Shown: positions 1 through 10,770 of the stretch, in pieces | Layout: each line of letters begins with the position of its first letter | How positions within the stretch are numbered: position 1 is the first letter of the stretch | NCBI GenBank assembly: GCA_964019135.1 | Contig: OZ025258.1 | Span: forward strand, 6,963,961-7,027,960 | DNA from: Arenicola marina | Lineage: Eukaryota > Annelida > Polychaeta > Arenicolidae | Length of the DNA stretch: 64,000 nt | Direction of reading: 5' to 3' | Notes under the pieces: model-generated | Seen by the model: only the letters and a program-made list of their open reading frames with translations | Databases searched by the model: none | What the model was told of the DNA's origin: nothing | Program-made: the position numbers and the translations under genes

Positions 1-670
1 CGATAACAATCTTTGATTGTCACTAAAATGCATGGATGAAGCATATGCTCAGCATCCTTATAATGCAATAAATCTAAAAGTAGAACTGACACACACCTTT
101 CAACTTAGTGACGCAACATTTCGAGGCACGGACGAACTATCATTATCAATGAAGAAAAAAAGTTCTGTTACATGTGAATGTTAATCTTTCATTTCAGCAT
201 GCACTATAGAAGTTTTGAAATTTAAACTTTAAACTGCACAAGCTATGAATCTGCTAATTAGTGGTTCACAGTTTCTACCATGTCTGCTGTATGCGAGGTG
301 ACATAAAACTATGCATATAACACATCTGTACTTGGTAACGAGTAGCAGTTTGAGGCTAACGACCTGCAATGCCATGAAGTTTGTGGACTGGTTCTTATGT
401 CACTGTTCAGTCCACAGTGACCCGCAGCCCGACCCAGTCGTTAACTGCCTGCAGTATATAACGCTGTTCTGTCATGTTAAACACCGCAGCAGGAGTTCCT
501 GCAGTTAACGAGGCGCTCTATACGCACACAGAAAGGCCTGCAAGACGAAGGGTTCGGAAGCTCGCCGTGGAGGTGGCTGTGCATTCCTAGCAGAGATCAT
601 CAAAGACAGGCTATGTGTGGTATGATGGCCTGCACGTATATGTCATACCACAACGGTTCACTGAGCTGGT
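1..670. other. Single-copy DNA, no gene recognised; hairpin beside minisatellite
   Basis: No recognisable coding exon or RNA. A perfect inverted repeat with 10-base arms (TGTGGTATGA at 616-625 and its complement at 643-652, 17-base loop) lies just before the 18-bp G-rich array. The short open frame at 311-508 shows no family resemblance. Confidence 0.5.
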
Positions 671-850
671 GGACGGGGGTGATGGGGTGGACGGGGGTAA
701 TGGGGTGGACGGGGGTGATGGGGTGGACGGGGGTGATGGGGTGGACGGGGGTGATGGGGTGGACGGGGGTGGACGGGGGTGATGGGGTGGACGGGGGTGA
801 TGGGGTGGACGGGGGTGATGGGGTGGACGGGGGTGATGGGGTGGACGGGC
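671..850. repeat. 18-bp G-rich minisatellite, about 10 copies
   Basis: The unit is GGACGGGGGTGATGGGGT, repeated with very few changes; one half-length unit breaks the phase near position 760. Runs of four and five G spaced by 4-5 bases meet the usual G-quadruplex pattern throughout. The period is a multiple of three and has no stops, so both strands show open frames (poly Gly/Asp/Val or Pro/His-rich) that I regard as incidental. Confidence 0.95.
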
Positions 851-3417
851 GTCATCCTTGGTGGCATGCAGGAGTCGGCTTCCGGTTGGCGTACACGTGG
901 CCTTAGGGGAATTGCGAGGGGAGTGAAACATCCACCCACCAAGTAGGCCGGCAGTAAACAAGATACAGGAGGTATTCTTGGTAATTGTATTACAAGAGTA
1001 ATTATTCATATTTAGGATATAGAAACAATGCGTACAAATAAATACACGGCCTTTAGGAAGCAATACACCATTACAAAGCCACGCCCCACCCGACCGCGCA
1101 TCCTTGCCGTCTAGAAGCCCAGAGGAGTCTACAGCAGAATCAGTACAGTTCCCACTATCGACAACGTGCTATAAAGTTATTAACACGAAACGCATTTCAC
1201 GTCATTAGCGATGCCAATGTTAAATGATGCTAATCCGCTCAAACTGGCGGATATCTAACAAAGCACTCGCCATGAGCGATCCGTGCCATTTTGCCCGATC
1301 GTGAAAGCAATTTGCTATTACTAGTGCAGTGAAGGAGGCTTTATGGGCCAATCGACGTTTCCATGCACGGCAGCTATTCAAGCCTAACGCCGAAATCTCC
1401 CCGACCTGGTGCCATGTCAGGGGGCCATCCACCGCCAGAGACATTCCTCTGTGTTATTGGCCGAGGAGGTAATCAATAGGGCATTACCAACAGCAGAATG
1501 CTGGCTTCAAACAGACCTGCACCCTTGTTACGGTCGTTATTCCTTATCCACATTGAGCAGCGGCGGAACCCAAGTCGAAATCGAGGCTGCAAAGAAACCG
1601 AAAGTGGGTCCAAATAATCCACTTCCGCTTACGTATTCGACACGTTGGGGCCAAGATCTAAAATCAATGTCGCCTTGGAGCGAGCGGTGTCTTACTGGCG
1701 CGAAGCACTGGCTATTTCTTCCCCAGACCCTGGAAACTAGTCTTCAACAAAGACATAAATCCCCCACAAACACACATAGTTCCAAGTTGGATATAAACAA
1801 TTCGCGGATAAATCGTGGCTTTATCTACATGGTCGGCACAATGCTAAACACGTTCAGTACTATTCCACTCGTGCGCCTCTCACCCCCACCCACCCCCTCC
1901 CCGCCTCTTGCCAGGACAACGGCTGCGGGAACAAACAGGGGTGAATTGTAACTTTGATTAAACAAGGGCCGAGCTGATTGGACCAGTCGGCTGACATTTT
2001 TGGGATATTATTTTTAGTTGCTTGCCACCAATTGTGCGGTAAATTGTATTTCTGCCGGCGCCGAAGACGTCGTCGTATGTCACTTTTAGAAAGGCCTCGA
2101 TGTGGGCGTATCTCATCGTGTCTTAACGTGTGACAGACAGATGGTTGGAACACATAGACGTGTCCATGGGAGGGGAGGGAGGGGGGGGAGGGGGTCACAG
2201 GGGACAAGGGCCCTATTTGTCTATAAACTATGACTTTATTCGTACCAACGTAAAATGCATATTTGTATTACAAATCTATCATATTTTCGTTTGCCTTATG
2301 GGACGTTCGGTGTGTTTGTTGCCAGACAAGTTATGTGATAAACGATAAGACCCGTTTGAGCCACCTAGAGGCTTGCTGTTATATGTGGTCAGTATAACTA
2401 TAGCAGTAGCCATAAATAGCCATATTTATACCTAACATAGCCAACATCTGTTGTCAATTCAGCCGCGCAATGAGCTTTGAGATGGATAAAGATTTATCGC
2501 AGCATCAACCCATAAAAATGCGACGTGTAATTTCATTACGTTACATAATGGTATTGCCCGACGCCCAGGCGTCTGTTGGACTGCCATGGTGATCGGCGCG
2601 CGATGCCAGTGCCTCTGCGTATGTAGCGCTGACTTCCTTCTTCCGCGTGGTCACGCCAACTATATAACGCGCGGAGGCATCCCTATCGAGGTGATAATAG
2701 AATCTACTCACCAACCAATTCATTACCAGTAAGGCCTGAATCATCCCGTTTGCGGTCAAGCAATGGGGGCTGTATTTATTGTAAAGCCAATTAGTCTAAG
2801 GCAACGAGGCCACCCACCTACTCAACACACACCACGGGTGTCGACCGTGAGGGGGCCTGGGGTTAACAGCTGTGTGTGTGTGCCCCCCCCCTCCTCCCAT
2901 TCCCCTTGAGCCCCCCCCCCACCCCCCCTCCGCCGCCCAGGGTTTATTTTGGCAGCACTTAGCAGCGCTTACCTGCCTGGTCCGCTACATTTCCATTTGG
3001 ACAAGGTGAGGGTTGTGATTGAATCAGCGCCCTCACCACACCCGGCGAAACGTATATCTTGTTATAATGGGAGGGGGGAGGTGATGACGGGGGGGGGGGG
3101 GGTGCGGTCAGTGCTACAGGGAACTTACTGACCAGGGCTGTCATCGGGATGCAACCAGAGGGGAGGACACACTGGGCACTTTTAGCGTGGATGCCCTTCT
3201 CAATGCAAAATGTGCTCCACCTCTGGTACCGTAGCCCATATTTTCTTGAAGACACCCCCCTCCCCTTAGTTTTTAGTGAATTTTGGACGGTCCTCTCGCT
3301 TGAACGGATAACCCCGTAATGCTTTTTAAAGCAGGCCTCCTGCTCTTTTAAAAACACCGCTATAGCCGCCCACATGTATATTCAATAGTTATTGCACGTA
3401 TGACAAATATATAAAAT
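851..3417. other. Single-copy DNA, no gene recognised
   Basis: No coding exon I can support. A 180-codon frame at 1,409-1,951 has no recognisable domain and its end is low-complexity Pro/Thr. The frame at 2,541-2,759 on the minus strand is also unrecognised. Poly-C (2,883-2,935) and poly-G (2,166-2,195; 3,088-3,102) tracts are present. Confidence 0.45.
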
Positions 3418-3424
3418 AGTAATT

Positions 3425-3510
3425 GCATATAGATCTTGGCAGAGAGACTGTCGACTGTAATTCCGCCACCTGTGCGTGGTTCGAACCCCTCTTGTGCAAA
3501 TGTGCAAGAT
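3425..3510 (+). repeat. tRNA-derived SINE head or tRNA pseudogene fragment
   Basis: A perfect B-box-like stretch, GGTTCGAACCCC, lies at about 3,478-3,489. Upstream, TTGGCAGAGAGACTGTCGAC resembles the D-arm and anticodon-arm side of a tRNA, including a GACTGTA stretch like that of tRNA-Tyr. I cannot close a proper acceptor stem or anticodon loop, so a decayed tRNA-derived SINE is likelier than a working tRNA gene. Confidence 0.35.
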
Positions 3511-4080
3511 AACGATCTCATATCTTTCACAAAGAATAGGGGACATGGCTCTGCTCTAGCCTGAGAACTATATCCACTCTCTTATTGTGACGCTATGAAC
3601 GACCGAGGCTGAGGCGTCCTACTAAAACCCAACCACCGTAATCCTGTGTTACAGACGTCCCACTCTAAACACAAGACGCCATGCGACGCAAAACACGGCT
3701 GGACTATGTGATATCGATGCTTGTAGTATGTCTTGAACTTGCCAGAGGGACCGACTACTGACCAAAAACATATACCACGCTTAAAACGGCAAGTTGCAAA
3801 AAAAAGCAAGCTGCGGTGGAACTTTTAGAGGCTATCAACACAGGAGAAGAACAGTTTTCAATGCCGTACCTCAATTTGAATGGATCCGAGTACCATGCGA
3901 ACGCATCCCCTTGGGTTGCTGAACTTTCACTGCTGGCTTAATTGAGTCCGACAATAGGCCAAGTGTGTATCAGGGTGAGCGGCAGGAGGAGAGACACACT
4001 GGTCCCACTAACACTGAAGGTCAGCGGCGAGGCGGAGTGCTGATCGGCGGGAGCTGCGCACAAACACTTTATCCTGAAAT
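3511..4080. other. Single-copy DNA, nothing recognised
   Basis: No repeat, RNA or exon identified. Open frames are short and unrecognised. Confidence 0.4.
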
Positions 4081-4240
4081 AAGGTAAGGTGTACACCATC
4101 CGCGTCACGTGACGTCACAATGCCATGTGACACGCTGGACGCAAATCAGGCTTCTCCAGGCGCCGATGTAAGCGCCTCTGTGATTGGCTGGCTTTTAACA
4201 TGGTAGATGATCGAGTGACACCGCAAGGTGGCGCCAGGCG
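4081..4240. promoter_or_regulatory. CLEAR-type E-box overlapping a full CRE, with CCAAT box
   Basis: GTCACGTGAC (4,104-4,113), a perfect 10-bp palindrome of the bHLH-Zip/TFEB type, overlaps the full CRE palindrome TGACGTCA (4,110-4,117). An inverted CCAAT box (ATTGGC, about 4,183) follows. No transcript start can be tied to it directly. Confidence 0.4.
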
Positions 4241-4364
4241 GCTGGGAAGTTCTGCGGCTGGTCCCTGGAAGACTGGTTGCCTCAATATTTCGCGCTGGCT
4301 CGTTGATGTCTGTGACGAGGAGGTTTTGATTGAAGGATGTGAGGGATTCCTGTGGTTGTCGCTG

Positions 4365-4798
4365 CCACGTCCAATCAGTGGTCTGACTTTAACCCGCTCA
4401 CGTCATGCTCATACCATATCTTGCCGCACCATAGTAGTATCTGTCGGGATGTGTGCCACTTTTATGGCAGACTTGGGTCCCGCCGATATAGTATTGGGCT
4501 GGATCACCACACTCGTTCCCCTATCGCTGGACGGAACAAATATATATACGTTAAAGTACATAAGACGCACAGACACTTACTTCGTCTTTCTGCATCAATT
4601 CAGTCCCATATAAAAGCCCAGCTTTCTTCAGGCCGCTGTGCTCACGCGGCCAGGGTAACGGAGTCTCAGGTCATACTCCACTCACGTACGACCACCCTGC
4701 TGCCCACCCACCCTCACCGCCAGCCGGTCCTCGTGGCAACCAACCCACTTCCCTATGTAAAGGAGCCGACACGGACCGCGAAAGCTGAGCATGTAAGC
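4365..4798 (+). promoter_or_regulatory. Putative TATA promoter and 5' untranslated exon
   Basis: A CCAAT box (4,371-4,375) is followed about 230 bp later by TATAAAAG (4,609-4,616). A start about 30 bp downstream (near 4,639) would give a roughly 150-bp leader ending at a consensus-like donor, GCAT|GTAAGC (4,793-4,798). I found no matching coding exon downstream before the arrays, so the transcript, if real, is unidentified. Confidence 0.35.
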
Positions 4799-5316
4799 AA
4801 GCTATAAGTCGCTGCTCCCCTACATCTCTCCCTACCTTCCCTCTTCCCTCCCTCCCTCACTCACCTCCCTCCCTCCGCCTCTCCCCCCTCCCCCACCTCC
4901 CTGCGCCGTCGCCGCACCTCAGCAGAAGCTGGCACATAACACCCCACCACGCCCTATCCCCCTCCTTTGGGTACAGCATCCTGCTTCCGCTGCCACCCCA
5001 ATCCCTTCCACTACTAATGTGAACTACGCCGCCCCCTCCCCTCCCTTCCCCTTCAGGGGTCCCTCTCCTCCTCCCTCTCACCCCCCCCCCGTTAAAACCA
5101 CTATCAACTTCAGTCTGCCGCACCCACCCCTCCCCTCCTCCCACCTCTTCCCCTCCTCCCACGCCACCCGGACCCCACCTAAAGGCCGCTCCAGCCTGGA
5201 CCGCTCGGCGCTATTAGCGGCCGGCGATCCAATGACGTTCATCGCTCACAGCGTCGACGCGCGGCGCACTTTTGATGACGTGGGGTCAGCCAGGCAATCA
5301 TTGGCGGAGCGGCGAG
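4799..5316. promoter_or_regulatory. Pyrimidine-rich tract then CpG-rich CCAAT/CRE cluster
   Basis: 4,815-5,165 is strongly C/T rich on the plus strand. Then come a CCAAT box fused to a CRE half-site (CCAATGACGT, 5,229-5,238), TGATGACGTGGGGTC (from about 5,273) and an inverted CCAAT box (ATTGG, 5,300-5,304) in CpG-dense sequence. This has the look of a CpG-island promoter; orientation and target are unknown. Confidence 0.35.
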
Positions 5317-5895
5317 ACGGGGGCTGGCTGCTGAGGCGGGCTGGCTCGGAAGGGGGCTGGCTGCTGAGGCGGGCTGGCGGGCGGGCTGGGAAGGGGGCTG
5401 GCTGCTGAGGCGGGCTGGCGGGCGGGCTGGGAAGGGGGCTGGCTGCTGAGGCGGGCTGGCGGGCGGGCTGGGAAGGGGGCTGGCTGCTGAGGCGGGCTGG
5501 CGGGCGGGCTGGGAAGGGGGCTGGCTGCTGAGGCGGGCTGGCGGGCGGGCTGGGAAGGGGGCTGGCTGCTGAGGCGGGCTGGCGGGCGGGCTGGGAAGGG
5601 GGCTGGCTGCTGAGGCGGGCTGGCGGGCGGGCTGGGAAGGGGGCTGGCTGCTGAGGCGGGCTGGCGGGCTGGCTGGGAAGGGGGCTGGCTGCTGAGGCGG
5701 GCTGGCGGGCGGGCTGGGAAGGGGGCTGGCTGCTGAGGCGGGCTGGCGGGCGGGCTGGGAAGGGGGCTGCGCTGAGGCGGGCTGGCGGGCGGGCTGGGAA
5801 GGGGGCTGGCTGCTGAGGCGGGCTGGCGGGCGGGCTGGGAAGGGGGCTGCGCTGAGGCGGGCTGGCGGGCGGGCTGGGAAGGGGGCTGCGCTGAG
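5317..5895. repeat. 41-bp GC-rich minisatellite with a G-quadruplex motif per unit, about 14 copies
   Basis: Near-identical 41-bp units are built from GGCTGGCTGCTGAGGC and GGGCGGGCTGGGAAGGGGG. The second part is a textbook G-quadruplex pattern (four G runs with loops of 1-2 bases) on the plus strand. The last few units include 38-bp versions lacking three bases. Open frames of Pro/Ala/Ser-rich type on the minus strand are incidental. Confidence 0.95.
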
Positions 5896-6417
5896 GAGAA
5901 CGAGGAGGAGCAGAATGAGGAAGAAAGGAGTAAGGTAGGATAGAGGGGGGCGGGGATGGAAGAAGGCGCCGGCGAAAGTGATTCCTGCGGATAGGAGGGG
6001 GTCAGAGATATTGAATGATATGGCAATAGTGAAAGTGTGTGTTGAGATTCCGGGGGCAGGGGGGAGGGCGGGTCTGAACTGACGGCGAGGGGGACGGGAC
6101 TAAGGGTGAGGAAAGGCGTGTGGGACGAAGTGGCCGCTGTCCCCATCGCTGCCCCCGCACCGTCCAATGACACCGCTGAATCATCCCCGGGATCCGTACT
6201 CAGCCGACGACCCCCCCCCCCCCTCAGATTGGCCAACAGCCGGAAGTGTCGACCAAAAGGGTCACGACGACGACTCGGTGCTGACACGCGAGTCAAGTAT
6301 GACGTACTACCAGGACTTCCAATCACGTGATTGCCATCCGGTGGGCAATGACTCCACACAGATTTTCGCCCTTAACCTCGCCGCGTACCACATGGGGGAC
6401 AGAACATCTTACCACAC
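5896..6417. promoter_or_regulatory. CpG-rich stretch with CCAAT, ETS-type and palindromic E-box motifs
   Basis: It contains CCAAT (6,164-6,168), the palindrome TTGGCCAA (6,229-6,236) followed by an ETS-type CCGGAAGT (6,240-6,247), TGACGT near 6,299, and the perfect 14-bp palindrome CAATCACGTGATTG (6,320-6,333) with an E-box at its centre. Together with the motifs at 4,104 and 5,229 this makes three clusters of the same motif types in about 2.2 kb. Confidence 0.35.
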
Positions 6418-9400
6418 AGGCTCAGTGCCGCGTGTACCGGCCAGGTAACTACTGGGCCATAGGCTGAGCCCAGTGTCGCGTGTACCGGCCAGGTACCTAC
6501 TGGGCGATAGGCTGAGCCCAGTGCCGCGTGTACCGGCCAGGTACCTACTGGGCCATAGGCTGAGCCCAGTGCCGCGTGTACCGGCCAGGTACCTACTGGG
6601 CCATAGGCTGAGCCCAGTGTCGCGTGTACCGGCCAGGTACCTACTGGGCCATAGGCTGAGCCCAGTGCCGCGTGTACCGGCCAGGTACCTACTGGGCCAT
6701 AGGCTGAGCCCAGTGTCGCGTGTACCGGCCAGGTACCTACTGGGCGATAGGCTGAGCCCAGTGCCGCGTGTACCGGCCAGGTACCTACTGGGCCATAGGC
6801 TGAGCCCAGTGCCGCGTGTACCGGCCAGGTACCTACTGGGCCATAGGCTGAGCCCAGTGCCGCGTGTACCGGCCAGGTACCTACTGGGCCATAGGCTGAG
6901 CCCAGTGCCGCTTGTACCGGCCAGGTACCTACTGGGCCATAGGCTGAGCCCAGTGCCGCTTGTACCGGCCAGGTACCTACTGGGCCATAGGCTGAGCCCA
7001 GTGTCGCGTGTACCGGCCAGGTACCTATTGGGCCATAGGCTGAGCCCAGTGCCGCGTGTACCGGCCAGATACCTACTGGGCCATAGGCTGAGCCCAGTGC
7101 CGCGTGTACCGGCCAGATACCTACTGGGCCATAGGCTGAGCCCAGTGCCGCGTGTACCGGCCAGATACCTACTGGGCCATAGGCTGAGCCCAGTGTCGCG
7201 TGTACCGGCCAGATACCTACTGGGCCATAGGCTGAGCCCAGTGCCGCGTGTACCGGCCAGATACCTACTGGGCCATAGGCTGAGCCCAGTGCCGCGTGTA
7301 CCGGCCAGGTACCTACTGGGCCATAGGCTGAGCCCAGTGCCGCGTGTACCGGCCAGGCACCTACTGGGCCATAGGCTGAGCCCAGTGCCGCGTGTACCGG
7401 CCAGGTACCTACTGGGCCATAGGCTGAGCCCAGTGCCGCGTGTACCGGCCAGGCACCTACTGGGCCATAGGCTGAGCCCAGTGCCGCGTGTACCGGCCAG
7501 GTACCTACTGGGCGATAGGCTGAGCCCAGTGCCGCGTGTACCGGCCAGATACCTACTGGGCCATAGGCTGAGCCCAGTGCCGCGTGTACCGGCCAGATAC
7601 CTACTGGGCCATAGGCTGAGCCCAGTGTCGCGTGTACCGGCCAGGTACCTATTGGGCCATAGGCTGAGCCCAGTGCCGCGTGTACCGGCCAGGTACCTAC
7701 TGGGCCATAGGCTGAGCCCAGTGCCGCGTGTACCGGCCAGGTACCTACTGGGCCATAGGCTGAGCCCAGTGCCGATTGTACCGGCCAGATACCTACTGGG
7801 CCATAGGCTGAGCCCAGTGCCGCGTGTACCGGCCAGGTACCTACTGGGCCATAGGCTGAGCCCAGTGCCGCGTGTACCGGCCAGGTACCTACTGGGCCAT
7901 AGGCTGAGCCCAGTGCCGCGTGTACCGGCCAGGTACCTACTGGGCGATAGGCTGAGCCCAGTGCCGCGTGTACCGGCCAGGTACCTACTGGGCGATAGGC
8001 TGAGCCCAGTGCCGCGTGTACCGGCCAGATACCTACTGGGCCATAGGCTGAGCCCAGTGCCGCGTGTACCGGCCAGGTACCTACTGGGCCATAGGCTGAG
8101 CCCAGTGCCGCGTGTACCGGCCAGGTACCTACTGGGCCATAGGCTGAGCCCAGTGCCGCGTGTACCGGCCAGGTACCTACTGGGCGATAGGCTGAGCCCA
8201 GTGCCGCGTGTACCGGCCAGGTACCTACTGGGCGATAGGCTGAGCCCAGTGCCGCGTGTACCGGCCAGATACCTACTGGGCCATAGGCTGAGCCCAGTGC
8301 CGCGTGTACCGGCCAGATACCTACTGGGCCATAGGCTGAGCCCAGTGTCGCGTGTACCGGCCAGGTACCTATTGGGCCATAGGCTGAGCCCAGTGCCGCG
8401 TGCACCGGCCAGGTACCTACTGGGCGATAGGCTGAGCCCAGTGCCGCGTGCACCGGCCAGGTACCTACTGGGCGATAGGCTGAGCCCAGTGCCGCGTGTA
8501 CCGGCCAGGTACCTACTGGGCGATAGGCTGAGCCCAGTGCCGCGTGTACCGGCCAGATACCTACTGGGCCATAGGCTGAGCCCAGTGCCGCGTGTACCGG
8601 CCAGGTACCTACTGGGCCATAGGCTGAGCCCAGTGCCGCGTGTACCGGCCAGGTACCTACTGGGCCATAGGCTGAGCCCAGTGCCGCGTGTACCGGCCAG
8701 GTACCTACTGGGCCATAGGCTGAGCCCAGTGCCGATTGTACCGGCCAGATACCTACTGGGCCATAGGCTGAGCCCAGTGCCGCGTGTACCGGCCAGGTAC
8801 CTACTGGGCCATAGGCTGAGCCCAGTGCCGCGTGTACCGGCCAGGTACCTACTGGGCCATAGGCTGAGCCCAGTGCCGCGTGTACCGGCCAGGTACCTAC
8901 TGGGCCATAGGCTGAGCCCAGTGCCGCGTGTACCGGCCAGATACCTACTGGGCCATAGGCTGAGCCCAGTGCCGCGTGTACCGGCCAGGTACCTACTGGG
9001 CGATAGGCTGAGCCCAGTGCCGCTTGTACCGGCCAGGCACCTACTGGGCCATAGGCTGAGCCCAGTGTCGCGTGTACCGGCCAGGTACCTACTGGGCCAT
9101 AGGCTGAGCCCAGTGCCGCGTGTACCGGCCAGATACCTACTGGGCCATAGGCTGAGCCCAGTGCCGCGTGTACCGGCCAGATACCTACTGGGCCATAGGC
9201 TGAGCCCAGTGCCGCGTGCACCGGCCAGGTACCTACTGGGCCATAGGCTGAGCCCAGTGCCGCTTGTACCGGCCAGGTACCTACTGGGCCATAGGCTGAG
9301 CCCAGTGTCGCGTGTACCGGCCAGGTACCTATTGGGCCATAGGCTGAGCCCAGTGCCGCGTGTACCGGCCAGATACCTACTGGGCGATAGGCTGAGCCCA

Positions 9401-10120
9401 GTGCCGCGTGTACCGGCCAGGTACCTACTGGGCCATAGGCTGAGCCCAGTGCCGCGTGTACCGGCCAGGTACCTACTGGGCGATAGGCTGAGCCCAGTGC
9501 CGCGTGTACCGGCCAGGTACCTACTGGGCCATAGGCTGAGCCCAGTGCCGCGTGTACCGGCCAGGTACCTACTGGGCGATAGGCTGAGCCCAGTGCCGCG
9601 TGTACCGGCCAGGTACCTACTGGGCGATAGGCTGAGCCCAGTGCCGCGTGTACCGGCCAGATACCTACTGGGCCATAGGCTGAGCCCAGTGCCGCGTGTA
9701 CCGGCCAGATACCTACTGGGCCATAGGCTGAGCCCAGTGCCGCGTGTACCGGCCAGGTACCTACTGGGCGATAGGCTGAGCCCAGTGCCGCGTGTACCGG
9801 CCAGGTACCTACTGGGCGATAGGCTGAGCCCAGTGCCGCGTGTACCGGCCAGGTACCTACTGGGCCATAGGCTGAGCCCAGTGCCGCGTGTACCGGCCAG
9901 GCACCTACTGGGCCATAGGCTGAGCCCAGTGCCGCGTGTACCGGCCAGGTACCTACTGGGCCATAGGCTGAGCCCAGTGCCGCTTGTACCGGCCAGGTAC
10001 CTACTGGGCCATAGGCTGAGCCCAGTGCCGCGTGTACCGGCCAGGTACCTACTGGGCCATAGGCTGAGCCCAGTGCCGCGTGTACCGGCCAGGTACCTAC
10101 TGGGCCATAGGCTGAGCCCA
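6418..10120. repeat. 48-bp minisatellite, about 77 copies, no length variation
   Basis: Units are exactly 48 bp: the same phase holds from 6,481 to 10,081 (75 units) with no indel. A unit contains GTGTACCGGCCAGGTACC, then CTACTGGGCCATAGGCTG and AGCCCAGTGCC. Variation is confined to a few sites (GGTACC/GATACC/GGCACC, CCATAG/CGATAG, TGCCG/TGTCG, CGCGT/CGCTT/CGATT and a few others). Open frames run the whole length in one plus and two minus frames, but none begins with ATG, and most of the variants change the amino acid in any frame. Larger-scale duplication is visible: 7,801-8,040 equals 8,041-8,280, and 7,681-7,920 equals 8,641-8,880. Confidence 0.97.
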
Positions 10121-10641
10121 AGTGGCGAATCCCACCCGTGCAAATATCTATGTGCAGACTACAAAGGGTTATTTTCGCAAAGAGTTACAAAGGGTTACTC
10201 CCGGAGACATGGCTCCTCGCTACTGTGTCGCGGTATGACACACATAGGCTAAGTAGTCCGACTTAAATCAACCAACCAACCAACCAATCCACACGCTGAC
10301 CAGTCACTTAGCTCAGGGATAAATGATGGAATTATGATGCAAACGGATCGTCAAATGTAGAGGCACATCCCTCAGACGCAAAGGCAAGCCCGGGTATCTG
10401 TTGTCCATTGCCAGCTTCTTCCGGGGTTACCATGAGCACCGGTACCCCCGCGTCTGCGGCTCCTCATTGAGGTTACTTAATTATTATAATAGTATCGTAT
10501 GATAATGTCCAGGAAGAAACACGCTCTCTGATAAGACGCCGCGGCGAGTGAATAGAGTTTAGGTAGGACGGTGTATGTGACGATGAGAAGGGTCACAGTT
10601 AAGATGAACCATATCTCTGCGAGTAACAATCATCGACAAAG
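10121..10641. other. Single-copy DNA with a CCAA microsatellite
   Basis: An (AACC)n run occupies about 10,269-10,288. No gene or RNA recognised in the rest. Confidence 0.5.
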
Positions 10642-10770
10642 TGTAGACATTGTTTATGCGACCATCAACAAAAGCTGTAAAGTACCAAGGCATTGTTTAT
10701 GCGACCATCAACAAAAGCTGTAAGGTTCCGAGGCATTTTTTATGCAACCATCAACAAAAGCTGTAAAATT
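10642..10770. repeat. About 43-bp repeat, 3 diverged copies
   Basis: Three successive copies share ATTGTTTATGCGACCATC and AACAAAAGCTGTAA; the third carries a few substitutions. Confidence 0.9.

Noticed and set aside
1409-1951. Protein of 180 residues
   Set aside because: No recognisable domain, a low-complexity end, and no supporting splice or promoter context.
3425-3510. Functional tRNA gene
   Set aside because: The B-box-like part is good, but no acceptor stem or proper anticodon arm can be formed by eye.
6372-10252. Three overlapping open frames of about 1,250 codons in the 48-bp array
   Set aside because: They follow from a stop-free unit whose length is a multiple of three. None has an ATG start and most variants alter the amino acid in every frame, so I do not call them genes.
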